6,905 nt of DNA, from the NCBI GenBank assembly GCA_007118235.1, contig SKRY01000363.1, forward strand, positions 1 through 6,905, read 5' to 3'. The DNA comes from Candidatus Hydrogenedentota bacterium. Its GTDB lineage: Bacteria > Hydrogenedentota > Hydrogenedentia > Hydrogenedentales > SLHB01. A program made the translations under genes and the position numbers. The notes beneath the pieces are model-generated. The model was not told the origin of the DNA. It saw only the letters and a program-made list of their open reading frames with translations, and did not search any database. Shown here piece after piece: positions 1-6,063 of this stretch. Each line of letters opens with the position of its first letter. Position 1 is the stretch's first letter.

Positions 1-39
1 CCCGCCGCTGTTATCGCGCTGCTCGCCGCCATGAATTGA
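1..39 (+). CDS. Possible 3' end of an upstream gene (partial)
   Basis: Frame 1 is open from the window edge and reads PAAVIALLAAMN before a TGA stop at 37-39. The twelve visible residues are alanine- and leucine-rich and could end a membrane or helical protein, but they are too few to assign a family. An open frame of this length can occur by chance, so the gene call rests only on position at the edge and on the gene-poor stretch that follows. Confidence 0.3.
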   Translation, partial: PAAVIALLAAMN

Positions 40-260
40 CGCCGGTTCATCTGGTTGAACTCACAAGACTCACACATAATGCCCTCTCCTTCGTTCCCGG
101 TTTCGCCGCGGCGCTTCAAAGACGCCAGCGGCTCGATTTCCTCTCCCCGAAGAAAGTGGCTGCATTATTCCACGCGCCTTGTGGCCGCTGCAACCGGTTT
201 TTCGCTGGGCGCTGTCCCCCCGGGCCGTCCTCCATGGCCGTCTGAAAGGGCGCGCTGAAG
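40..260. other. Gene-poor decayed stretch with a Tat-signal-like frame
   Basis: I see no intact gene here. One plus-strand frame (55-258, ending in TGA) contains a segment resembling a twin-arginine signal: PRRKWLHYS followed by a small hydrophobic stretch LVAAATGFSLGA. After that the frame becomes proline- and arginine-rich and stops, two bases before the dispersed repeat at 261. This could be the 5' remnant of an exported protein broken by the repeat, or a chance reading of GC-rich sequence. No good ribosome binding site precedes the frame. Confidence 0.25.
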
Positions 261-330
261 AATTCCCCTTTAGAAGAGAAGGGCCAGGGAATGCAAACAC
301 CCCGCACACAACCTTATCCGGCGATTGGGG
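261..330 (-). repeat. Dispersed intergenic repeat, copy 1
   Basis: Read on the minus strand, this element begins with CCCCAATCGCCGGATAAGG (312-330). That matches 18 of 19 bases of the plus-strand sequence at 4754-4772. Similarity continues beyond the core: by hand alignment 39 of the first 50 positions agree. Both copies end in a CCCTT...AAGGG hairpin followed by GGAAT; here the stem is 266-270 with 279-283. It lies directly against a truncated DUF2283-like reading frame. It has no coding potential of its own and looks like a small non-autonomous or REP-like repeat. Confidence 0.65.
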
Positions 331-463
331 AGAGAAGGTCCTCATCGACATCACCCCGGACGGCTCGCTGTATGGCGCCGAATTCCTGAACGCCAACGAA
401 CAGCTCGGCTCCTCCGTGGTGGCCGAGGGCGCCGCCTCCACGCTCTCCACCATTCCCTTGTAG
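331..463 (+). pseudogene. Truncated DUF2283-like protein, C-terminal remnant
   Basis: The frame starting with GAG at 332 reads EKVLIDITPDGSLYGAEF and then LNANEQL before ending with TAG at 461-463. This resembles the conserved end of small DUF2283 proteins, whose usual pattern is a hydrophobic strand, Asp, an acidic-Gly turn, then (V/L)xGIE(I/L)L(N/D)A. The N-terminal half of that domain (about 30-40 residues, including the 'YDxxxDALYI' strand) is absent. Upstream the frame runs straight into the dispersed repeat at 261-330. The natural reading is a gene whose 5' part was replaced or cut off by the repeat. The frame stays open upstream to an ATG at 179, but that extension is repeat and low-complexity sequence. 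The family match is from memory of the consensus. Confidence 0.45.
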
Positions 464-469
464 TTCAAG

Positions 470-615
470 AACCGGCCCCGGAGGGGTCATGGATGATAGC
501 CAGGGGTTGAGCGCGCGAGCGTAAGCGAGAAGGCGGCGCCCCTGGATCAAAGGCCCCCACAATCGACCCCGGCAGGGGTCCCAGCACCTAGGCGCCTTCG
601 CCCCCTGCCGGGGTG
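470..615. repeat. Palindromic GC-rich intergenic element (REP-like)
   Basis: The block is built of nested inverted repeats. CCAGGGG (500-506) pairs with CCCCTGG (539-545) around a CG-rich loop. GACCCC (565-570) pairs with GGGGTC (575-580) around GGCA. The largest arm is CCCCGGCAGGGG (567-578), an exact reverse complement of CCCCTGCCGGGG (602-613), extended by one A-T pair to 566/614, with a 23-base loop. The short and long stems share bases and are mutually exclusive. There is no T-run after either, so a classic intrinsic terminator is unlikely. The style matches multi-copy palindromic intergenic elements common in planctomycete-like genomes; only one copy is in this window. Confidence 0.55.
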
Positions 616-744
616 GATTTGCATTTCTGCCTCAAGGTCATGGATCATCCTCTATCGGGGGTTGACTCTGTCATCACACGATTGGAAGGAATCGACCCTG
701 AAGGTGTTATTCATACGCCATATGACCACTATTCGCCCAAGAAC

Positions 745-749
745 AGGAG
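745..749 (+). promoter_or_regulatory. Shine-Dalgarno site fixing the esterase start
   Basis: AGGAG lies 8 bases before the ATG at 758. An in-frame start 32 codons earlier (662) has no such site and would put polar residues ahead of the signal peptide, so 758 is preferred. Confidence 0.75.
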
Positions 750-757
750 ATCTGATA

Positions 758-1558
758 ATGAAAACCCTCGCACTACTCGTTTGCATGAGCTGCATCTCCG
801 CCGCAATGCCGTATGCGGAGGACAATACCTCCCAGACATACACTGAGACCGAAGGACAACTCCACGTCTATCTTCTGATTGGCCAATCCAACATGGCTGG
901 ACGAGCGCCGTACACAGAGGAAGAAACGGAGCACATTGATCGGTGCTATTTGCTGAACGACGAGGAACAATGGGAGCCAGCCAAGAATCCCCTTAATCGT
1001 TACTCTTCGATAAGAAAAGATCTTGGGATGCAGAAACTAAATCCTGGGTATAGCTTCTCGAAGACGATACTCGAGGCGAATAAGGATATTTCTCTTGGGC
1101 TTGTCGTCAATGCTAGAGGCGGTTCAAGCATCGAGGAATGGTCCAGGGAGTCCGAGTTCTACAAGGAGGCTGTACGAAGGACCGAGGCGGCCCTGGAGGA
1201 AGGAGTCCTAAAAGGTATTTTATGGCACCAGGGCGAGTCTGATGCCGAGGATCCTCATTATCTCGAAAAACTACAGCTCTTGATAGAGAATCTCCGAAAC
1301 GATTTTGGCATATCCAATCTGCCTTTTGTTGCGGGTCAAGTCAATGATGTGCCCCTCATCAATGATCAGATTGCAAAACTGCCTGAAACGGTCGCCTCGA
1401 CGGGGTTCGCCCGTTCAGAAGGACTTGAGGCCATGGATCGCTGGCATTTTGATGCACAGAGCATGAAGCTTCTGGGGGAACGATACGCAGAAGAAATGCT
1501 CGCAATACAAGCCAGACAGAGAACCGAACAAGACCAATCGCGCATAGGCGGTGAATAG
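758..1558 (+). CDS. Secreted SASA-family carbohydrate esterase (sialate O-acetylesterase-like)
   Basis: This 266-residue protein belongs to the SASA/CE6-type SGNH hydrolases, which remove acetyl groups from sugars such as acetylated xylan or sialic acid. Residues 1-20 form a signal peptide (MKTLALLVCMSC..., probable cleavage after PYA). The family blocks are in order: GQSNMAG at 42-48 with nucleophile Ser44, ARGGSSIEEW at 119-128, WHQGESD at 156-162, and DRWHFD at 227-232 with the likely catalytic Asp227 and His230, followed by LGERYA. The length suits a single catalytic domain with no carbohydrate-binding module. The start is set by AGGAG at 745-749. Base composition is about 48% GC (144 of 300 over 841-1140, counted by hand), clearly below the neighbouring genes, suggesting acquisition by transfer. 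The substrate cannot be told from sequence; family and active site are clear. Confidence 0.88.
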   Translation: MKTLALLVCMSCISAAMPYAEDNTSQTYTETEGQLHVYLLIGQSNMAGRAPYTEEETEHIDRCYLLNDEEQWEPAKNPLNRYSSIRKDLGMQKLNPGYSFSKTILEANKDISLGLVVNARGGSSIEEWSRESEFYKEAVRRTEAALEEGVLKGILWHQGESDAEDPHYLEKLQLLIENLRNDFGISNLPFVAGQVNDVPLINDQIAKLPETVASTGFARSEGLEAMDRWHFDAQSMKLLGERYAEEMLAIQARQRTEQDQSRIGGE

Positions 1559-1570
1559 GGGCGCTGATTT

Positions 1571-1617
1571 GCGGCTTGGAGCCATTGGTTTAGCCGCGGC
1601 GCATCGCGGGGCTCCAA
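1571..1617. terminator. Hairpins between convergent genes (possible bidirectional terminator)
   Basis: The 71-base gap between the two converging stop codons can form two overlapping stems: GCGGCT (1571-1576) with AGCCGC (1592-1597), or TTGGAGCC (1576-1583) with GGCTCCAA (1610-1617). Neither is followed by a T-tract on either strand, so termination is suggested mainly by position. Confidence 0.35.
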
Positions 1618-1629
1618 CGCGCGGGGTCC

Positions 1630-3285
1630 CTACACGCGGGGCGGTCCCTCCTCGCTCGGCACAATGGCGCCATGCTCGCGCAGGGCGGCGCGGGCTTCGT
1701 CCATATCGGTATCCATCACGGAAATCCCTTGGCGCGCGGCCTGGCCCGCGAGGACGGCCGCGGCTTGGCCCATGCCCATGCAGGAGGCCTGCACGCGCAG
1801 GGCGGAGTTGGCGTCGCGATCGCTGGAGAGGCACCGCCCCGCCACCAGCAGGCGCCGGCTCCCCTGGGGAACGAGCGCGCCCCGGGGAATGGTGGGGAAG
1901 GTGTTGGGGTTCAAGTGGCGCTGGCGGATGCCGCCGGGATAATGCACGTCGATGGGGTAAAAGCTATAGGACACGGCGTCGTCCCACAACCGTCCGCTCT
2001 CATAATCCTCCGCCGTAACCGTGGCTTCGCCGCGAATCGTCGCGGTTTCCCGGATGCCGCACTCTGGCGCCACGAAGCTGATCTCGAAGTTTTCCAGGCC
2101 CGGTTGACGCCGGAGGAACCGGTAGACGCGCAACAGCGAGACGCGGCTGTTGAGTTCGGCTTCGGTGCGCCCCGCGCTTGTGCGCCCGTTGACGCCGGCG
2201 ATGTGGGTGGCGTTGTCGCCCTTGACGGCCTCGAAGGCGCCGGGCCCCAACCCCGGGCTCAGGAAGCCCCAGAGGTTGTTGCGCACGAACATTTCGTCCT
2301 CGGGTTCGAGTTCGCCGTCCTCCAGGGCCGCCTGGAAGGCTTGCTCGAGTTCCCCGCGGTTCACGTCCTGAAGGTCGTACCCCGTAAGCACGGTGATCAG
2401 CGTGCCGGGTTGAAGTTCCTCGGGCTCGTTGAGGGGGTAGCCCGCCATGTAGATGGCGTTCGCGTCGCCCGTGGCGTCGATGAGCGCGCCGGTCTTGACC
2501 GTTTCCAGGCCGGTCTTGGTGCACACGGTGAGTTGGACGCCGTCCTCCAGGGCCGCCTGGAAGGCTTGCTCGAGTTCCCCGCGGTTCACGTCCTGAAGGT
2601 CGTACCCCGTAAGCGCGGTGATCAACGTGCCGGGTTGAAGTTCCTCGGGCTGGTTAAGGGGATAGCCCGCCAAATAGATGGCGTTCGCGTCGCCCGTGGC
2701 GTCGATGAGCGCGCCGGTCTTGACCGTTTCCAGGCCGGTCTTAGCGCACACGGTGAGTTGGACGCCATCCTCCATTTCCTCCACATCCGCCGGCATGGCG
2801 TGAAAGAGGACGTCCACCCCGGCCTGCTGCAACTCCTCGCAGGCCAGGGACGAATACAGCGCGCGGTTGACGCGGAGCTGGTGCTGCCAGTGGCGGTCCG
2901 GGACTTGGGCGAAATTGTGGAGATCATGCCCGGCCAGCTCCACCGCCCGCGACACCAGCTCCCACCCGATTCCCCCGATGAGCTGGCGCCCCCACGCATG
3001 GAACAAGCCCGGGAAGTTCACGGCGGCCACGATGGTGGTCCCGCCCGGCATCCCGTTCTTCTCCACGAGCAGCGTGCGCAACCCCAGCCGTCCCGCCTGA
3101 ATGGCGGCGATGGTCCCCGCCGTACCGGCGCCAACGACCGCCACGTCGTAATCGGTTGCGTTGCTGTCGTCCCCGCCGGTTCGCGCGTCCGGTTCCTCCG
3201 CCGCGCTCGCCCAAGCGCCGCCTGCCGCCGCCAACGTCCCCGCCGCCAGGGCGTTGCGCATGAATTCCCGTCTGGTATGGTGCAT
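1630..3285 (-). CDS. Tat-exported FAD-dependent oxidoreductase with internal duplication
   Basis: This 551-residue protein resembles the FAD_oxidored family (PF12831 type). Residues 1-29 are a twin-arginine signal (TRREFM at 4-9, then an Ala/Gly-rich segment), so it should be exported folded with its flavin. The Rossmann FAD motif is VVGAGTAG at 50-57, with Glu75 closing the second strand and a PGG turn at 80-82. GALIDATGDA occurs twice, at 191-200 and 266-275, because residues 175-249 are repeated almost exactly as 250-324. The C-terminal family signature is present around 483-515 (GRCLSSDRDANSALRVQ, then CMGMGQAAA). Without the extra unit it would be 476 residues, near the family's usual size. 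A GGAGAGGGGAG purine run lies about 9 bases before the ATG. The gene is divergent from the glycosyltransferase and convergent with the esterase. The substrate is unknown; whether the duplicated form is active is open. Confidence 0.88.
   Translation of the reverse strand: MHHTRREFMRNALAAGTLAAAGGAWASAAEEPDARTGGDDSNATDYDVAVVGAGTAGTIAAIQAGRLGLRTLLVEKNGMPGGTTIVAAVNFPGLFHAWGRQLIGGIGWELVSRAVELAGHDLHNFAQVPDRHWQHQLRVNRALYSSLACEELQQAGVDVLFHAMPADVEEMEDGVQLTVCAKTGLETVKTGALIDATGDANAIYLAGYPLNQPEELQPGTLITALTGYDLQDVNRGELEQAFQAALEDGVQLTVCTKTGLETVKTGALIDATGDANAIYMAGYPLNEPEELQPGTLITVLTGYDLQDVNRGELEQAFQAALEDGELEPEDEMFVRNNLWGFLSPGLGPGAFEAVKGDNATHIAGVNGRTSAGRTEAELNSRVSLLRVYRFLRRQPGLENFEISFVAPECGIRETATIRGEATVTAEDYESGRLWDDAVSYSFYPIDVHYPGGIRQRHLNPNTFPTIPRGALVPQGSRRLLVAGRCLSSDRDANSALRVQASCMGMGQAAAVLAGQAARQGISVMDTDMDEARAALREHGAIVPSEEGPPRV
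2314..2538 (-). repeat. In-gene tandem duplication, second unit (residues 250-324)
   Basis: This 225-bp unit lies immediately next to its partner at 2539-2763. By hand count the two differ at 9 of 225 bases (about 96% identity), giving 4 amino-acid changes in 75. It begins with VQLTVCTKTG and ends with QAALEDG, and includes the IDATGDA motif. Confidence 0.93.
2539..2763 (-). repeat. In-gene tandem duplication, first unit (residues 175-249)
   Basis: Partner of the 2314-2538 unit and first in the protein. Differences from the second unit are Ala/Thr in VCxKTG, Leu/Met after AIY, Gln/Glu after PLN and Ala/Val in LITxLTG; the other base changes are silent. Its upstream edge follows EEMEDG, matching the LEDG that ends each unit, so the duplication boundaries lie in short homologous sequence. 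Confidence 0.93.
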
Positions 3286-3390
3286 GGGTGCGTGCTCCCC
3301 TCTCCGTGAAGGCCAATAATGTCATTGATGTCCCCCTATCATGCCGCATGAACCCCTGATTCACCAAACCGGCCGCCATCCATCGGGGCC

Positions 3391-3419
3391 ATGACAGCGC
3401 CTCTCGCGGATGGTATACT
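3391..3419 (+). promoter_or_regulatory. Sigma70-type promoter of the glycosyltransferase, near-leaderless
   Basis: ATGACA at 3391-3396 matches the -35 consensus at five of six positions. A 17-base spacer separates it from TATACT at 3414-3419, also five of six, preceded by the extended -10 TGG. Transcription should begin around 3425-3427, leaving only about 3-5 bases before the ATG at 3430 and no room for a Shine-Dalgarno site. The ATG at 3391 is part of the -35 element and so is not a plausible start codon. Confidence 0.65.
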
Positions 3420-3429
3420 CCCCCACACT

Positions 3430-4743
3430 ATGAAGTCACCGCTTGTTCACGTATTGGTCATTAATTGGAACGGCTTGGAGCATTTGGAGGCGTGTTACGA
3501 CAGCCTCATTGCTCAATCCCATGAGAACGCCCGCTTCGTGCTGCTCGACAACGGCAGCACCGATGACTCCGTCGAATTCGTGCGGCAACGCTATGGCCGC
3601 GACAGCCGCGTGCGCATTCTTCAGTTTGAACGGAACATGGGGTGGTCCGGGGCAAACAACGAGGGCATGACCGCCGCGCTCCGGGCCGGCGCGGATTACG
3701 TCTTCCTGCTCAACAACGATACGGCCCTCGCGCCCGATTGCGTGGAGCGGCTCGTGGCGCTGGGAGAGGCGCGCTCGGAACTCGGGGCGATTGCTCCGAA
3801 GATGCGGCTATTCCACGAGCAGCAGATCCTGAATTCGGTAGGGCTTGAATGCTCCATCATCGGCGCCTGCTGGGACCGCGGACTGGGGCGGCTGGATGGG
3901 CCGGAATGGAACGCTGTCATCCCCGTGGCGGGCGTCTGCGGCGGGGCCATGTTCCTGCGCAGCAACGCGCTTGATAAGGCGGGCCTCCTTCCGGTGGATT
4001 ACGAGATCTACCTTGACGACCTGGATCTATGTCTACGCATCTGGGACGCGGGCCACGAAATCGTGACGTGTCCCGAGGCGGAGGTTCGTCACAAGTTCAG
4101 CGCCACCATGGGCAGCGGGAAGAAGCTGCGCTGGAAGTATTATTTGAACACCCGGAACCGTTGGCGGCTCATCTTGCGGAACTGGCCCCTTCGTCATCTT
4201 CCCCGCACCACGTTCCTAGCGCTCGCGGGAGAGGCGCGGGCCATCGGCCGGGCGCTGCTTGATGGCGAGGCCTGGAAGGCGTGGATCCATGCGCGCTCAT
4301 GGTTGGACGCCTTTCTATATATCCCCCAAGCCGTGGCCGAACGCCGGCGCCAATGGAAGCAAGGTCTGCGCCGCGGCCGTTTCTGGCCTCTGATTCGCAC
4401 CACTCCCCTTTTCTTCCCTGGAACCGAATTGCCGGAGAACGGCTGGTATTCGGAACGCACCGTAGACGGCCAAGCCGTCCATCCCATAGCGGGGGAAGCT
4501 TGGCTCGACACCCAAGGCGGCGAGACGACAATCACGCTGGTAAACCCCGACCCGGGGCTGGGCGCCGCGGAAGTCTGCGTGGAGCAGGATGGCCGGGTTG
4601 TCCACACTCTTGAGACAAGCTCCCGGATTGAACACCCGGTTTTCCTGGACCCCGGTACGGTCGTCTTCCGCGCGCGGCGCATCTTTCGCGCCGAGGATAC
4701 CGGCGAGCGCATCGATATTGGCGGCTATCTCCGTGTTCAGTAA
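3430..4743 (+). CDS. GT2-family glycosyltransferase with C-terminal beta-rich domain
   Basis: This 437-residue protein transfers a sugar from a nucleotide-sugar donor, as in O-antigen, exopolysaccharide or glycan assembly. Residues 1-100 carry the GT2 (GT-A fold) donor-binding region: VLVINWNG at 8-15, LLDNGSTDDS at 38-47, RNMGWSGANN at 68-77, and LLNNDT at 93-98, where NND takes the place of the metal-binding DXD. Next come the CGGAMFLR acceptor-side motif and YLDDLDLCLR, the family's ED-type catalytic segment, followed by the 'PEAEVRHKFSAT' and 'YYLNTRNR' blocks of rhamnosyltransferase-like GT2 enzymes. No membrane segment is evident. Residues 334-437 form a separate beta-rich tail starting with ENGWYSE and ending GERIDIGGYLRV, like tails on other glycan-cluster transferases. 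An in-frame start at 3391 is rejected because it overlaps the -35 box. The gene stands alone, so the product polymer is unknown. Confidence 0.88.
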   Translation: MKSPLVHVLVINWNGLEHLEACYDSLIAQSHENARFVLLDNGSTDDSVEFVRQRYGRDSRVRILQFERNMGWSGANNEGMTAALRAGADYVFLLNNDTALAPDCVERLVALGEARSELGAIAPKMRLFHEQQILNSVGLECSIIGACWDRGLGRLDGPEWNAVIPVAGVCGGAMFLRSNALDKAGLLPVDYEIYLDDLDLCLRIWDAGHEIVTCPEAEVRHKFSATMGSGKKLRWKYYLNTRNRWRLILRNWPLRHLPRTTFLALAGEARAIGRALLDGEAWKAWIHARSWLDAFLYIPQAVAERRRQWKQGLRRGRFWPLIRTTPLFFPGTELPENGWYSERTVDGQAVHPIAGEAWLDTQGGETTITLVNPDPGLGAAEVCVEQDGRVVHTLETSSRIEHPVFLDPGTVVFRARRIFRAEDTGERIDIGGYLRVQ

Positions 4744-4753
4744 ACACGCGGCC

Positions 4754-4830
4754 CCCCAATCGCCAGATAAGGCGGTATGCTAGGCGTTTACATCCCCCTG
4801 CCCTGCGGGCCACCCCTTCAGAAGGGGAAT
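4754..4830 (+). repeat. Dispersed intergenic repeat, copy 2
   Basis: Starts 10 bases after the glycosyltransferase stop with CCCCAATCGCCAGATAAGG (4754-4772), the same core as copy 1 at 261-330 but in opposite orientation. Similarity extends through GCGTTTACATCCCC. It ends in a perfect hairpin, CCCCTT (4813-4818), loop CAG, AAGGGG (4822-4827), followed by AAT as in copy 1. The hairpin could also slow or end transcription of the upstream gene, though there is no T-run. Confidence 0.65.
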
Positions 4831-4885
4831 CAAGGAGGATGTGGTTCCCTGAACCAGCGTCCTTAACCAGCGGTTGAGAGATGGT

Positions 4886-4914
4886 GGGACCTAACCCAGG
4901 CGGTGCGCTACAAT
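4886..4914 (+). promoter_or_regulatory. Putative hemB promoter
   Basis: TACAAT at 4909-4914 matches five of six -10 positions. At 17 bases upstream lies GGGACC (4886-4891), a weak -35 with three matches. A start near 4921 would give a leader of about 50 bases before the hemB ATG, containing AAGGA at 4957-4961. The good -10 with a poor -35 makes this a moderate call. Confidence 0.4.
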
Positions 4915-4971
4915 TGGGCCGTGCCAAACTTTTCCGGAGATTCATAAAGAAACCAAAAGGAATGTCGCGAA

Positions 4972-5958
4972 ATGCCATTTCCTAGGACTCGCATGCGCCG
5001 CTTGCGCGCCAATACCGCCTTGCGGCGGATGACCGCGGAAACCCAGATCAGCAGGGACAATCTCATCATGCCGCTCTTCGTGCGTCCAGGAACCGGCGTG
5101 AAGAAGGAAATCCCCAGTATGCCGGGGAACTATCAATGGTCGCCGGATACGTTGGCGGATGAGGCCAAGGCCCTTGAGGATTTGGGAATTCCCGGAGTCA
5201 TCCTGTTCGGAATCCCCGAGCACAAGGACGCTCACGGCAGCGAGGCGGATGCGCCGGATAGCGTGGTGTGCCGGGCCATCGAGGCAATAAAGAAACGCTG
5301 CGCTTCGCTGTGCGTGATCACCGATGTATGTCTATGCGAGTATACGGATCATGGCCATTGCGGCATCATCGCCCCCAATCGCACGGGAGTCCCGGAGGTT
5401 GATAATGACGCGACCCTTCCCCGCTTGGTTTCCGAGGCTTTGGCGCACGCGCGGGCTGGCGCGGACATCGTGGCCCCGTCCGACATGATGGACGGCCGGG
5501 TTGGCGCGATCCGGGAAGCCTTGGACCGCGAAGGGTTCACGGATACGCCTATCATGGCTTACAGCGCCAAGTACGCCTCCGCCTTTTACGGGCCGTTTCG
5601 GGACGCGGCCGAATCCCCGCCCCAGTTTGGGGACCGCCGCTCCTACCAGATGGATCCCCCAAACACGGACGAGGCGATGCGCGAAATCGCGCTCGACATC
5701 GAAGAAGGCGCGGACCTCGTCATGGTGAAGCCCGCGATGGCGTATCTGGATATTCTGCGCCGCGCGTCGGATCGCTTTGACATCCCTCTTGCGGCATACA
5801 ATGTGTCTGGCGAATTCTCGGCCATCAAGGCGGCCGCGCTACAGGGCTGGTTAGACGAGCGCGCGGCGGCGGAAGAATTGCTGACCGCCATCCGGCGCGC
5901 GGGCGCCCAACTCATTCTCACCTATTGGGCCAAGGACTACGCCAGGTGGAATAGGTGA
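4972..5958 (+). CDS. hemB: Porphobilinogen synthase (delta-aminolevulinic acid dehydratase)
   Basis: HemB condenses two 5-aminolevulinate molecules to porphobilinogen in the cytoplasm, an early step of heme and other tetrapyrrole synthesis. The 328-residue protein is full length. The N-terminal arm has TRMRRLR at 6-12, then LIMPLFV at 31-37, SMPG at 49-52 and LFGIPEHKD at 78-86. DVCLCEYTDHGHCG at 118-131 supplies Cys120, Cys122 and Cys130, the three-cysteine zinc site of zinc-dependent HemB enzymes; magnesium-only types lack these cysteines. APSDMMDGR lies at 168-176. The two active-site lysines are Lys200 (YSAKYAS) and the Schiff-base Lys253 (MVKPA). YNVSGEF and the C-terminal LTYWAKDYARW complete the family pattern. 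AAGGA ends 10 bases before the ATG. It has its own intergenic leader and no other heme gene beside it here. Confidence 0.97.
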   Translation: MPFPRTRMRRLRANTALRRMTAETQISRDNLIMPLFVRPGTGVKKEIPSMPGNYQWSPDTLADEAKALEDLGIPGVILFGIPEHKDAHGSEADAPDSVVCRAIEAIKKRCASLCVITDVCLCEYTDHGHCGIIAPNRTGVPEVDNDATLPRLVSEALAHARAGADIVAPSDMMDGRVGAIREALDREGFTDTPIMAYSAKYASAFYGPFRDAAESPPQFGDRRSYQMDPPNTDEAMREIALDIEEGADLVMVKPAMAYLDILRRASDRFDIPLAAYNVSGEFSAIKAAALQGWLDERAAAEELLTAIRRAGAQLILTYWAKDYARWNR

Positions 5959-5975
5959 ACCTGTCACCGCCACGT

Positions 5976-6010
5976 CTCTTTCGCGCGTTAAGAGGTGGGC
6001 CGTCGCCCAC
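5976..6010 (+). terminator. Hairpins downstream of hemB
   Basis: GTGGGC (5995-6000) pairs with GCCCAC (6005-6010) around CGTC. Just before it, CTCTT (5976-5980) can pair with AAGAG (5990-5994). The tandem stems begin 17 bases after the hemB stop. There is no T-run, so this may be a factor-aided terminator, a processing structure or another intergenic repeat fragment. Confidence 0.35.
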
Positions 6011-6063
6011 TCGAACCTTCGCCGAGATTTCCAAAAAACAAAGACGGGAAGTGAATAAACCCC

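Noticed and set aside
70..468. A 132-residue minus-strand open frame
   Set aside because: It crosses the repeat and the DUF2283-like remnant and has low-complexity Arg/Ser composition with no family features.
662..757. A 32-codon longer N-terminus for the esterase
   Set aside because: The ATG at 758 has a well-placed AGGAG and starts a signal peptide; the upstream extension would bury that signal.
1672..3309. A long (545-residue) open frame antisense to the FAD oxidoreductase
   Set aside because: It is a mirror of a GC-rich coding gene: no recognisable domain, no ribosome site, Arg/Gly/His-rich composition, and it repeats only because the sense gene is duplicated.
3391..3429. A 13-residue longer N-terminus for the glycosyltransferase
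   Set aside because: That ATG is inside a five-of-six -35 box, and family alignment of VLVINWNG favours the start at 3430.
4874..4879. TTGAGA as the -35 box of hemB
   Set aside because: The only good -10 (TACAAT at 4909) is 29 bases away, too far for a sigma70 promoter.
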